Source: JAUVUV01 sp964548275 (lineage in GTDB: Bacteria; Gemmatimonadota; Glassbacteria; GWA2-58-10). From it: DNA of 23,426 nucleotides. Each line of letters opens with the position of its first letter. Within the stretch, counting starts at the first letter, position 1. This document shows, piece by piece, positions 6,304 to 14,178 of the stretch. Location: contig CAZJQI010000064.1 of the NCBI GenBank assembly GCA_964548275.1, forward strand, positions 1-23,426, written 5' to 3'. The notes below the pieces were generated by a model that saw only the letters and a program-made list of their open reading frames with translations, made no database searches and was not told the DNA's origin. A program made the position numbers and the translations under genes.

Positions 6304-6359
6304 TCCCTCGGTGGCTGATTAAATACTAAAAAAAGTAATTAGCGTTGCTGGAGGGATAA

Positions 6360-7103
6360 ATGAGCGCTAAAAAAAAGAATACATCCACTGTGGGCGATGA
6401 TTTTCAGAGGCTCACCAAGTACTGGCGGAAGAGTTTGAAAGACTGGTCTCCCACATGGGAAGAACAGGTATCGCTTTACAAGAGATACTCGAAGGCGGAT
6501 GTCGTAGAGCTGCCAGATCCCGAGGTTTCCGGCGGCAAGCCTCTGTGGAACATACTCGCCTCGCGCAGGAGTTTTAGGGAATTCGAGGAAAGGCCTGTGG
6601 AACTGAAAATCCTGAGCCAGCTTCTCTGGGCCAGCATGGGAATTACCGCCCGCACGCGGAATTTCGAGTTCCGCAGCGCACCCTCAGCCGGGGCTCTTTA
6701 CCCTGTGGAGACCTACGTTGTGTGCAACCATGTCAGCGGCGCAGAGATGGGGCTTTACCATTACAATGTGCTCGAACACAAGCTGGAACTGCTCAAGAGT
6801 GGAGACCTGAGAGACCAACTGATGAAAGCCGGATTCAATCAGCCCGTGTTTTTCGAATGCGCAGCGGCTTTTCTCTGGACAGCGGTGGTGAAACGTTGCA
6901 GTTGGAAATACCGCCAGCGGGCTTACCGATACATTTATCTCGATGCCGGACATGCAGCTCAGAACCTCGCCCTTGCGGCTGAATCGCTGGGACTGGGTTG
7001 CTGCCTGGTAGGGGCTTTTTTCGATGACGAGGTGAACGAACTGCTCGATACCGACGGAGTCCGGGAAACGATAATCTACATGTGCACCATAGGGCCCAGG
7101 TAA
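6360..7103 (+). CDS. SagB-type FMN-dependent dehydrogenase (nitroreductase fold)
   Basis: This 247-residue protein is of the SagB/ThcOx branch of nitroreductases, which use FMN to oxidise azolines to azoles in ribosomal peptide natural products or carry out other redox chemistry. Visible marks are LWNILASRRSFREFEERPV (the FMN-binding arginine/serine segment), SAPSAGALYPVETYVV (the classic SAGxLYPxE block) and AAQNLALAAESLGLGCCLVGAF near the C-terminus. It is a single domain of ordinary size with a strong GGAGGG ribosome binding site before the ATG. No YcaO cyclodehydratase, SagC-like partner or precursor peptide is adjacent, so a role in natural-product biosynthesis is not supported by context. 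An alternative is a stand-alone nitro- or quinone-type reductase. Confidence 0.88.
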   Translation: MSAKKKNTSTVGDDFQRLTKYWRKSLKDWSPTWEEQVSLYKRYSKADVVELPDPEVSGGKPLWNILASRRSFREFEERPVELKILSQLLWASMGITARTRNFEFRSAPSAGALYPVETYVVCNHVSGAEMGLYHYNVLEHKLELLKSGDLRDQLMKAGFNQPVFFECAAAFLWTAVVKRCSWKYRQRAYRYIYLDAGHAAQNLALAAESLGLGCCLVGAFFDDEVNELLDTDGVRETIIYMCTIGPR

Positions 7104-7150
7104 GTTTTATAGCGCCAGGTCACGATCATGGTTGACAGGGGAGGAGATTG

Positions 7151-7708
7151 ATGGATGTTCTGGCTCACGGTCTCTGGGGCGGGATGCTGGCAGGCTGGCG
7201 AAAGCGGTTCGGACTCGCCTTTTTTTTCGGTGTTTGCCCGGACCTTTTTTCGTTCGGACTCTGGACGGTTGTCCGCGCAGCCCACGGTTCCTTTCAAAGA
7301 GGTAAGCCGCCGCTCTCTATCCTGCCTGAATGGCTCGATACTTTGTATTCGATAACCCACAGCCTGGTGATCGCTGCTGCTGTCTGGGCCGTTCTCTGGT
7401 GGCTGAACAGGGAATTGGCTGTGCCGTTTTCAGCCTGGATCATCCACATCCTGCTCGATATACCGACCCACTCGCACAGCTTTTTTCCGACTCCGTTTCT
7501 CTACCCCCTGAGCGATTTCACAGTGGACGGTATCTCCTGGGGCCGGAGCTGGTTCATGATCCTGAATTACTCCGCCCTGCTCATCCTGGCCGTTTTCTGG
7601 ATCATGGCGCGCCACAGGAGACGGGCTAAATCTTCACTCAGGGTGCAGGTTCAGTCCCCGGCCACTCCGGTTTGCCCGGAAGGCAGCTCCTCCAGCAGGT
7701 CCGCGTAA
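7151..7708 (+). CDS. YdjM-like membrane-bound metal-dependent hydrolase family protein
   Basis: This protein of about 185 residues has four or five hydrophobic segments and conserved polar residues typical of the YdjM/DUF457 family of predicted inner-membrane hydrolases: DVLAHGLWGG at the start, GVCPDLFSFG, YSITHSLV, and WIIHILLDIPTHS containing HxxxDxxTH. The family's substrate is unknown. The start is set at the ATG at 7151, where GGGGAGGAG lies four bases upstream, rather than the adjacent in-frame TTG at 7148. The gene follows the SagB-type gene by 47 bases on the same strand, so cotranscription is likely. Its last 58 bases overlap the 3' end of the convergent CYTH gene, so each tail has to encode protein on both strands. 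Confidence 0.72.
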   Translation: MDVLAHGLWGGMLAGWRKRFGLAFFFGVCPDLFSFGLWTVVRAAHGSFQRGKPPLSILPEWLDTLYSITHSLVIAAAVWAVLWWLNRELAVPFSAWIIHILLDIPTHSHSFFPTPFLYPLSDFTVDGISWGRSWFMILNYSALLILAVFWIMARHRRRAKSSLRVQVQSPATPVCPEGSSSSRSA

Positions 7709-8205
7709 GCCTGCTCCACGAGATCCTCCGGTTTCACTCCGCACCTGTTCATGAAATCCTCACAAACCGCCCTCAACTCTTCTACCTTGTCCACGCCACG
7801 TTTGCCCAGCACCTCTATCTCCAGGAATGTGCCCAGGCGCTCCACCTGGTCGAGATGAAACCTGACATTGCCCAGAACGTAGCGCTCCCGCTGCTTTTCG
7901 AGCACCAATTTTCTGCCCAGGCTGGCTGAAAGCACCCTGTCCAGCGCCTCGGTGTCTCTGCAGGGATACAGATTGACCAGGCAATGCTTGGGGCCGCTGA
8001 TATCCGGCCTCTCGTAGCCGATCAGCAGGTTTTCCGATTCACTGCGCCGCAGCTTGAGCCTTCCGCGTGGCACATTGTAAAAAATATCCACCTGGGTTTC
8101 CCGGCCCAGGAATTTCGCTCCCCAGTTATCGAGTTTTCTGCGCACGGTTTCGTGATCACTGCAGCGCGCCTTTATCTCCACTGTTTGATCCGCACCTTTT
8201 TCCAT
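7651..8205 (-). CDS. CYTH-domain protein (class IV adenylate cyclase / CyaB-like)
   Basis: This 184-residue protein has a CYTH fold, the tunnel-shaped domain that binds triphosphates with divalent metal. Family activities include class IV adenylate cyclase, thiamine triphosphatase and inorganic triphosphatase. Visible marks are the N-terminal VEIKARC (a partial ExExK motif; the first Glu position is Thr8), KLRRSE with basic residues facing the tunnel, LVLEKQRERYVLGNVRFHLDQVERLGTFLEIEVLG and the C-terminal LVEQAYADLL. The VEIKAR form is common in CyaB-like proteins of unknown activity. The start is the ATG at 8203-8205. It converges on, and overlaps by 58 bases, the YdjM-like gene, and diverges from the LysM lipoprotein gene across a short region with a hairpin. 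Confidence 0.85.
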   Translation of the reverse strand: MEKGADQTVEIKARCSDHETVRRKLDNWGAKFLGRETQVDIFYNVPRGRLKLRRSESENLLIGYERPDISGPKHCLVNLYPCRDTEALDRVLSASLGRKLVLEKQRERYVLGNVRFHLDQVERLGTFLEIEVLGKRGVDKVEELRAVCEDFMNRCGVKPEDLVEQAYADLLEELPSGQTGVAGD

Positions 8206-8230
8206 TTCTCACTCTGTATAACCCGGTTCA

Positions 8231-8260
8231 GCCCGAATTCACATCTTGCCTGAATCGGGC
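8231..8260. promoter_or_regulatory. Inverted repeat in divergent promoter region
   Basis: GCCCGAATTCA (from 8231) and TGAATCGGGC (8251-8260) form a 10 bp stem with one bulged A. It lies between the divergently transcribed CYTH gene (start 8205) and LysM lipoprotein gene (start 8348). This could be an operator or a short terminator-like stem; nothing decides between them. Confidence 0.35.
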
Positions 8261-8347
8261 AATCTTTATATTTTACAAAGAGTAATAAAAGAAATAAACA
8301 TATGTTTCGCTTTATTCCATTTATTCAGAGGCTTGGAGAATGTCAGG

Positions 8348-9337
8348 ATGAGTTTCAAAGCTCTAACGCTAATTATTCTCGGTATTGCAGTATCGGTACT
8401 TAGTGCGTGCTTGCGGGCCCGGGATCAGGACCCGCGCGGCGAACTCGCTGCTGTGGCAGGCCGGATGGCGGCTGAAAACGACCTTCGCGAGGTGCGTTTT
8501 GCAGATCTCGACAATGACGGCCACCGCGAGGTTATCATGGTTTTCGGCCCCAGGGAATTGCTCAGTTTCGATGTCTATTACCGCGACGGCAGCGGAGACT
8601 GGAATCTGACTCCGATGATCAATGACAAGCACAACCCCCGCGAGTTTGTCAGCACCAGCCTGGATTCGATCCGCGATTCCGATGGGGACGGAATACCTGA
8701 GATCACAGTTTCCAGCCGCCTGTATGACGGCAATACGATGGTCAAGGAGCTCCACTGGACGCCCGGCGGCTACGAGGTTATCGACCTGAGAACGGTAATT
8801 GCCCGGGCTGAACCAGTCCCGAGAATGCCGCAAAAGACCCCGGGCACACCAACCGGTCAGAGCGCACAGCCAATGCCAGAAAAGCAGGCTGTTGAAACAA
8901 AAACCGCAGTGAAAACCGAGCCGGAACCCAAACCCGAACCACCGCCCAAGCCAAAGCCGATTCCACCGGTAACACCCGCCACTGGCACCTGCCTGGTGAA
9001 AAAGGGCGACACTGTTTACGGTCTCGCCCGCGAGCTGGGCATTTCTCCAGAGGAGTTGGAAAGGTTGAACGACAACCAGCTCGCCAGGCGCGGCCTTCGT
9101 ATCGGACAGAAAATCACAGTGCCGGTGCCCACGAAAAAGATGGACAATGTCTCGGTGCGAATCGAGAAGGAGCGCTACCAGGTCAAACGGGGCGATTCCC
9201 TGAGTTCTATCGCCAAGCGATACGGAACCAGCGTGCGTGCACTCAAGAGCTGGAACCACAATCTGCCGCCGGACGGCACGATTAAGGTGGGCCGGTTTCT
9301 TAACATACACCACGCGGTAATTGATATAAAATCGTGA
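8348..9337 (+). CDS. Lipoprotein with FG-GAP-like region and two LysM domains
   Basis: This is a 329-residue exported protein. The ATG at 8348 is chosen over the upstream in-frame ATG at 8246 because GGAG lies nine bases before it and it gives a clean lipoprotein signal with lipobox LSAC (Cys21). Residues about 45-145 contain calcium-loop-like repeats (FADLDNDGHREVIMVF and DSDGDGIPEITV) as in FG-GAP/VCBS repeats. A Pro/Lys/Glu-rich linker at about 175-210 probably spans the periplasm or cell wall. Two LysM domains follow at about 214-262 (VKKGDTVYGLARELGI) and 275-326 (VKRGDSLSSIAKRYGT), which bind N-acetylglucosamine-containing polymers such as peptidoglycan. There is no catalytic domain, so an anchoring or scaffold role is inferred. 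It is convergent with the ImmA/IrrE-type gene, 19 bases apart. Confidence 0.87.
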   Translation: MSFKALTLIILGIAVSVLSACLRARDQDPRGELAAVAGRMAAENDLREVRFADLDNDGHREVIMVFGPRELLSFDVYYRDGSGDWNLTPMINDKHNPREFVSTSLDSIRDSDGDGIPEITVSSRLYDGNTMVKELHWTPGGYEVIDLRTVIARAEPVPRMPQKTPGTPTGQSAQPMPEKQAVETKTAVKTEPEPKPEPPPKPKPIPPVTPATGTCLVKKGDTVYGLARELGISPEELERLNDNQLARRGLRIGQKITVPVPTKKMDNVSVRIEKERYQVKRGDSLSSIAKRYGTSVRALKSWNHNLPPDGTIKVGRFLNIHHAVIDIKS

Positions 9338-9356
9338 GTTCCGAGCCTGTTCACGC

Positions 9357-10115
9357 TCAATATTCGGGAAAAGGATACGGCATATCCTCTTCAAATTTAC
9401 TTTCATCCAGCGTAACCGAAACCACCGGCTTTGTCAGCAGGATGACACGCCTGTAATTTCCGCTGAATACAGGATAGCCTCTAACCTGTACCGTCCGCTC
9501 GATCCCGTTCCAGTTGATCTCGCCTTTCAACTCGCGGTAATCTCCATACAAATCCACGGCTTCATAAACTTCCTGCTCCGGTTTCTGCCTTTGAGAAGGA
9601 TGGCCCTGCCCGGGTGAGGAAAATCTTCTGTAGAGCTTGCCGTTGTCATATATGGTCACTACCATCGAGGTAAGATGCGAAAGCCTGAAAGCAAGGACCT
9701 CGTGGCTGACATTGGTGTATACCTTTTTCAGGGCAAACAGGTCGTAGTCGGCTTCCTGTGCATCCTGCACAAACCATTGGTGCGGGCAAAGAAGGAGGGA
9801 GGCGAATTTGGAGCAATATTTTTCCAGCTTGACCCCCAGCTTGGGATCGCCCAGGTGGTGGTCCGGCGTGGACCAGTAGATATGGCCGATCTCGTGGGCG
9901 ATACGGAAAGATCGCCTTTCTTCCCTCAACTGCCTGTTGACTTTGATCCTCCAGCCTTTTTTTGCGCGCAGAAGTGCGCTTTCTTCGATATGTCCCGAAA
10001 TGATCACTGTGGCGTTAAAATGTTTCAGTATCGGGCCAAGGTCCACCGGCGGAGAACTGATACCGCAGGTTTTCAGAATGTTAAAGGTGATATCGCGTAT
10101 CTTGGGAAAGCTCAT
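9357..10115 (-). CDS. ImmA/IrrE-family metallopeptidase
   Basis: This 252-residue protein has the ImmA/IrrE (DUF955, M78) zinc-peptidase domain. The HExxH motif is HEIGH at residues 74-78, and the downstream glutamate of the LEKYCSKFASLLLCP block (E98) matches the usual third ligand region. Family members cleave transcriptional repressors in response to stress or mobile-element signals. Unlike many, it has no N-terminal helix-turn-helix. Residues about 170-252 form an extra beta-rich tail (YRELKGEINWNGIERTVQV...) that I do not recognise. The ATG is at 10113-10115 with AAAGG upstream. It is the downstream gene of a likely two-gene operon, 28 bases after the M50-like membrane protease gene. No obvious repressor substrate is encoded beside it. 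Confidence 0.85.
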   Translation of the reverse strand: MSFPKIRDITFNILKTCGISSPPVDLGPILKHFNATVIISGHIEESALLRAKKGWRIKVNRQLREERRSFRIAHEIGHIYWSTPDHHLGDPKLGVKLEKYCSKFASLLLCPHQWFVQDAQEADYDLFALKKVYTNVSHEVLAFRLSHLTSMVVTIYDNGKLYRRFSSPGQGHPSQRQKPEQEVYEAVDLYGDYRELKGEINWNGIERTVQVRGYPVFSGNYRRVILLTKPVVSVTLDESKFEEDMPYPFPEY

Positions 10116-10143
10116 CTCAAGCTGAACCTTTCAACAGGAATTC

Positions 10144-10983
10144 TCAGCGGCCGGTTAAAGTGAGCAGCAAGCGCAAAACCAGAGCGGCAAGCGTACAGAA
10201 AAAAAGAACCAGGAGCAGGATCAGGCATCCTGATGCAGCCCAGGGAACGAGCGGAGCAGCATCCGGAGCGGCGATGCCAAAAACAGCAAGAAGCAGGTTC
10301 ATCCCGAAAAGCACGAGCAGGATAACTCCCAGTCCGGAGGAGGCGGTAGAGATGTCCTGGCGGCTGAGTGTCATCCCACTGCCGATACTTAATATAAGGT
10401 ATGCGGCAAGGTAGGTCCTCCATCCCGTCCAATCCACGCTTTTATAAATTTTTGCAGCCATCGTTTGGAGAAAGCTGAAAAATTGTACGAGACCACCGGT
10501 CAGGTTTCCGGCAGGAGCGATCGATTTACCCCCCTCAATCATGTCGCTCCAGGATAGGGGCAGACCTGCTACAAAGCGCAGGGAGAAAAAAATAACCACG
10601 CTTCCCAGGATCAGCGGACCGACACTGATAAAGAAGTTTCCCATAAGGTGGTAAGGGTTTCGTCCGCTGTAACTGTGACAGACATAACCTGCATTTTTTC
10701 GCATGCTGAATGAAAAGAAGCGCATATCCGTGATACGGTGGCCGAAAAAGGGGCAGAAAATAGCATGGCCCAGCTCATGGATCATGGTGCCGGGCCAGGC
10801 GATCAGGTAAAGATAAGCTTTGAGGCCGAGAAGTCTCACGGCGCTTTTTTCAAGAAAATTCGAACAGAGATGAATCAGCCAGCCGAACAGGAGAAGGGGA
10901 ACCACAAGTATAACTGCTTGGCCTAAAGTGCTCTTGAGAGCCGCCAGAAATAACCTTTGTCCGCTCTCCCACATCTTTTGCAC
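10144..10983 (-). CDS. Multi-pass membrane protein with HExxH motif (M50-like)
   Basis: This 279-residue integral membrane protein has about five or six hydrophobic segments. MIHELGHAIFCPFFGH, with HELGH at residues 69-73, lies in a hydrophobic context, as in site-2-protease-like M50 metalloproteases that cut substrates in the membrane. The second M50 signature (N/DPDG-type aspartate motif) is not evident; the polar stretch GRNPYHLMGNFFISVGP may supply the third ligand. The start codon appears to be GTG at 10981-10983 with GGGTGA at good spacing; the ATG three codons later is too far from that site. It is upstream of, and probably cotranscribed with, the ImmA/IrrE gene. Proteolytic activity is inferred from the motif only. 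Confidence 0.7.
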   Translation of the reverse strand: MQKMWESGQRLFLAALKSTLGQAVILVVPLLLFGWLIHLCSNFLEKSAVRLLGLKAYLYLIAWPGTMIHELGHAIFCPFFGHRITDMRFFSFSMRKNAGYVCHSYSGRNPYHLMGNFFISVGPLILGSVVIFFSLRFVAGLPLSWSDMIEGGKSIAPAGNLTGGLVQFFSFLQTMAAKIYKSVDWTGWRTYLAAYLILSIGSGMTLSRQDISTASSGLGVILLVLFGMNLLLAVFGIAAPDAAPLVPWAASGCLILLLVLFFCTLAALVLRLLLTLTGR

Positions 10984-11047
10984 GTGATTTCACCCGGGCT
11001 GAAACAGTCCATCAATCACTCTTACTGAATTATCTCCCCGGATCGCT

Positions 11048-11911
11048 TTAAATCTTGAGGTTCTGGAGGAATTCCTTTAAGCCAGCCCTAAGGTCTTTCT
11101 GGGCCAGCGCAAATTCAATGGTTGTCTTGACAAAGGACAATTTATCTCCCACAGAGTGCCACTTGCCTTTCAAAATGTGTGCGTAAACCACTTTCTCCTT
11201 GGCCATTGCGAAGATAGCGTCTGTGAGCAGAATCTCTTGATGGGCCTTATTGATTTCTGTCTGGCGAAGGTAATCGAAAATGTCCGAGGTAAAGATCATC
11301 CTACCGCAGAGGGCCAGATTGCTGGGCGCCTGGTTCGGAGCAGGCTTTTCAATCACTTCCTCGACAATGAACTCCCCATTGATCGGCTTGCCTTTGATAA
11401 TACCGTATTGCGAGACCTTATCCGGCGGCACCTTGGAAACACCAATAACAGTGCTGTTATATTTCTCGTAGATACTGATCAGTTCTTTCAGCGCCGGTTC
11501 CTTTCCCATTATCAGATCGTCACCGAACAGCACGGCAAACGGCTCGCCAGCAATATGATTGGCCGCTTTAAGCACTGCGTGTCCGGTGCCGAGAGATTCT
11601 TTTTGCTGAAGGTAATGTATGTCGGCAAGCTGCTCGATTTTTTCCAGGGTGCGAAGAACGGATTCCTGCCCCTTTTCCTTGAGAGTCATGTTTAGTTCTA
11701 TCGATTTGTCGAAATGCTCAACGATCGCTCTTTTGCCCCTACCCGTGATCACCAGGATGTCCTCGATGCCGCTGTCGACTATTTCCTCGATGATATACTG
11801 GATGGCCGGCTTGTCCACGACCGGGATCATTTCTTTCGGCAGGGCCTTTGTGGCGGGCAGGAATCGTGTACCCAGTCCCGCTGCAGGTACCACAGCCTTG
11901 CGGATTTTCAT
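11048..11911 (-). CDS. galU: UTP--glucose-1-phosphate uridylyltransferase
   Basis: This enzyme makes UDP-glucose from UTP and glucose-1-phosphate in the cytoplasm, feeding cell-envelope polysaccharide and sugar-nucleotide pathways. The 287-residue length is normal. The N-terminal nucleotidyltransferase motif AAGLGTRFLPATKALPKEM (with the catalytic-loop Arg and Lys) and later DKPAIQYIIEEIVDSGI, LFGDDLI (metal-binding Asp pair) and GKWHSVGDKLSF are all canonical. The start is placed at the ATG at 11909-11911 because AAGGAG (11918-11923) lies six bases upstream; an in-frame ATG six codons earlier has no ribosome binding site. It is divergent from the transglutaminase-like gene over a 317-base region, and followed on the same strand by the M50-like gene after 64 bases. 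Confidence 0.97.
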   Translation of the reverse strand: MKIRKAVVPAAGLGTRFLPATKALPKEMIPVVDKPAIQYIIEEIVDSGIEDILVITGRGKRAIVEHFDKSIELNMTLKEKGQESVLRTLEKIEQLADIHYLQQKESLGTGHAVLKAANHIAGEPFAVLFGDDLIMGKEPALKELISIYEKYNSTVIGVSKVPPDKVSQYGIIKGKPINGEFIVEEVIEKPAPNQAPSNLALCGRMIFTSDIFDYLRQTEINKAHQEILLTDAIFAMAKEKVVYAHILKGKWHSVGDKLSFVKTTIEFALAQKDLRAGLKEFLQNLKI

Positions 11912-12228
11912 CACAATCTCCTTGCTCATACGAAAAAATCTAATCGAATTTATGGATTGTCTAACAATATAATACGCTAAAGCTATGTATAAATGCTAAT
12001 AATTGCAAGTATTTGATAACCGGTAAGCCGGTTTCAGGATCGGCTCAGGAATTCAGCCAGGCATTCCCATTCAATTTTTATCTTTTCAACATCAGGGCCG
12101 TTTCGTATCTTAAAAACTAATCAGCCGGCAAGCAGGCTAGTGGTTTAAGGTTCGGATTTCTTATTTGAATCGGATTATTCTTTTTATAAATATAGATTGA
12201 TGTATTTATTAGATCACTGGAGGTGCAG
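11912..12228. other. 317 bp divergent intergenic region between galU and transglutaminase-like gene
   Basis: AT-rich with no coding signal. It contains the galU ribosome binding site AAGGAG on the minus strand (11918-11923), a small perfect hairpin AACCGG-TAAG-CCGGTT (12018-12033) and, on the plus strand, GGAGG (12219-12223) five bases before the ATG at 12229. TTGAAT at 12165-12170 and AT-rich hexamers near 12185-12196 could be plus-strand promoter elements, but the spacing is not canonical. Confidence 0.5.
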
Positions 12229-14178
12229 ATGAAACGGCTGTTTATTTGGATAATCCTGGGCTTCGTGTTTTTACCGGCTGGGGGTGTGAAAGCGGAAATC
12301 TATTCGGTCAAGCTTGTGGGAAGCGCGCAGCCGGGATGCTGGAGCCTGGAAGGGATTGTCAAAAAAGTGACCGCGGGCCTGAGCAGCGACCGGGAAAAGG
12401 CACTGGCGTTGCATCGTTTCGGGATGGCACACCAGATCCACTATATCGGGCCATATGAGGGCGGCAGGGAAGTCAGCGACCCGCTTAAACTTATTGGTGT
12501 TTACGGTTACGACCTCTGCGGCAACAACAGCACTACCATGTGTGCGCTCTATAATCTGGCGGGGCTTAAGGCCAGGCGAAGGGGAGCCACCGGACACGTT
12601 GTGCCTGAGGTCTGGTTCGAGGGCAAGTGGAACTATATCGATACGGACATGTTCGGCTATGTCTATCTTCCGGATGACAAAACTCTGGCCTCTGTGGATG
12701 AACTGGCAGCAAACCCGGACCTGTGGCTGAGAGAGGGCCGAAGGCCTGACCCATTTTTCCCCTGGGACCCGCCAAATGCGATGAGAAAGGCATTTATCGC
12801 TATCAAAGGCTGGAAGGACTACCATCCATATTCGCTGGCCCATATCATGCGTCTCGGCCTTCGCACCCGGGAGTCCGTGACCTGCTACTACCGTCCAAGA
12901 GGCCGGTTTTATCTCGACCCGCTTTCCTTCCCTGAACAAGTCAGTACGCAGCATCGCAGCTACTGGATCGAGGGCCCTGTGCGCCAGAACTCGATGGCCT
13001 GGACCGACTCCGTGCCCGCATCCTATGGCAATGGGCTGTTCATCTATGAACCTGACCTGAGGTCGAATACATTCCGTGTCGAAAACCCTGAGATGAAGGG
13101 AGTGCTGGTAAAGCAGGGAGATGAACTTCCTCCGCTTGCAGCAGCGACCAAAACAGAGAAAGCGACCCTTGTGCTGGAGCTCAACACTCCTTGGGTAATC
13201 GCGGGCCTTCAGAACGACCTGACCAATTTCGAGGACAACACCGAGGGCGCAGTGGTGAGCGGCTGGTTCTGGCGGATCGAAGAAACTGATCAGAATCGAA
13301 TCAGCCTGAGTGTTGACAGCGGCAGGAACTGGATCGAGGTCTGGGAAAACAGGCATCGGGGCGCGGTGCCGTTCAGGGTGGATCTCACCAGATTTGTCCA
13401 GGGCCGCTATGGTTACAAGGTGAAATTCGAGTGGATCGATAACGGCGGTTCAGGGCAGGTGGGGCTCGAGGGACTGAAACTGCAAACCTGGGTTGAGCTG
13501 TCGCCCATGGCCCTGCCGCGCCTGGAGACCGGCAAGAACGTTTTCACTCTTTCCACCAGCCCCCACCGCGCGGTACTGAACGAGTGCTACTGGCAGGTAG
13601 GGGAAAGCCTGCCCGGAGAGAGGATGCAAAACCTGGCCGTAGCCGAGAGCTCTCCCCGGCTCCAGCCTGTAGATGAAACAAAGCCGGGCGTGCTTATTTT
13701 CACTCCACCAGCGGAGGGCATTCTGGACGAACTGCGCCTGAGCATGCTGGCCCAGCCTCTCCCCGGCGGAAAAACAGGAGATATTTCGGTTGTACTTTCA
13801 CTGTCGGAAAACAGCGGGGCAAGCTGGCAGCGACTCGAACGTTTTACTCCGCACCCGGAGCACGAGCTCAACGGGATCTGGTTCAACCATATTTACCGCG
13901 AAAAGAGCCTGGACGGCGCAAGAACCGCGCTGAAACTGACTCTGACAGGCTGTGGATTGAGCAAGGTCGCTGTTTCGGCTCTCGTGCGTACAAGCCCCAG
14001 GGTGCCGACCGCTCTTAATATTACTCACGTTTACCGGCCTCACGGCGGCGGTCGGCAGAATGTCAACTGGTTTTTCCCCCCGGGGGCACAGAACACCACT
14101 TACGAGATCGAGGTCCCGGAGGAGAAAATCTATAACGAATCTTTCACAATCCAGGCCGTTCCTCCTGAGAGTAAATGA
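12229..14178 (+). CDS. Secreted transglutaminase-like protein
   Basis: This 649-residue exported protein starts with a signal peptide (MKRLFIWIILGFVFLPAGGVKA, likely cleaved at about residue 22). Residues about 40-150 form a transglutaminase-like papain-fold domain with catalytic candidates C97 (GYDLCGNNSTTMC), H123 (GHVVPEVWF) and D138 (WNYIDTD), spaced as in bacterial transglutaminase-core proteins. Such domains usually act as cysteine proteases or amidases on peptides or peptidoglycan rather than cross-linkers. The remaining about 450 residues look like several beta-sandwich modules without a recognised family. The ATG at 12229 is set by GGAGG five bases upstream, in preference to the GTG two codons earlier. 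The stop overlaps the next gene's first ATG (ATGA), so coupled translation with the esterase is likely. Confidence 0.8.
   Translation: MKRLFIWIILGFVFLPAGGVKAEIYSVKLVGSAQPGCWSLEGIVKKVTAGLSSDREKALALHRFGMAHQIHYIGPYEGGREVSDPLKLIGVYGYDLCGNNSTTMCALYNLAGLKARRRGATGHVVPEVWFEGKWNYIDTDMFGYVYLPDDKTLASVDELAANPDLWLREGRRPDPFFPWDPPNAMRKAFIAIKGWKDYHPYSLAHIMRLGLRTRESVTCYYRPRGRFYLDPLSFPEQVSTQHRSYWIEGPVRQNSMAWTDSVPASYGNGLFIYEPDLRSNTFRVENPEMKGVLVKQGDELPPLAAATKTEKATLVLELNTPWVIAGLQNDLTNFEDNTEGAVVSGWFWRIEETDQNRISLSVDSGRNWIEVWENRHRGAVPFRVDLTRFVQGRYGYKVKFEWIDNGGSGQVGLEGLKLQTWVELSPMALPRLETGKNVFTLSTSPHRAVLNECYWQVGESLPGERMQNLAVAESSPRLQPVDETKPGVLIFTPPAEGILDELRLSMLAQPLPGGKTGDISVVLSLSENSGASWQRLERFTPHPEHELNGIWFNHIYREKSLDGARTALKLTLTGCGLSKVAVSALVRTSPRVPTALNITHVYRPHGGGRQNVNWFFPPGAQNTTYEIEVPEEKIYNESFTIQAVPPESK

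Noticed and set aside
8369..9406. 345-codon minus-strand ORF opposite the LysM lipoprotein
   Set aside because: It is the antisense shadow of a gene with clear LysM domains and lipobox, and its translation has no recognisable domain.
12271..13356. 361-codon minus-strand ORF opposite the transglutaminase-like gene
   Set aside because: It is an antisense shadow with low-complexity composition and no start signals; the plus-strand frame has a signal peptide and a catalytic triad.
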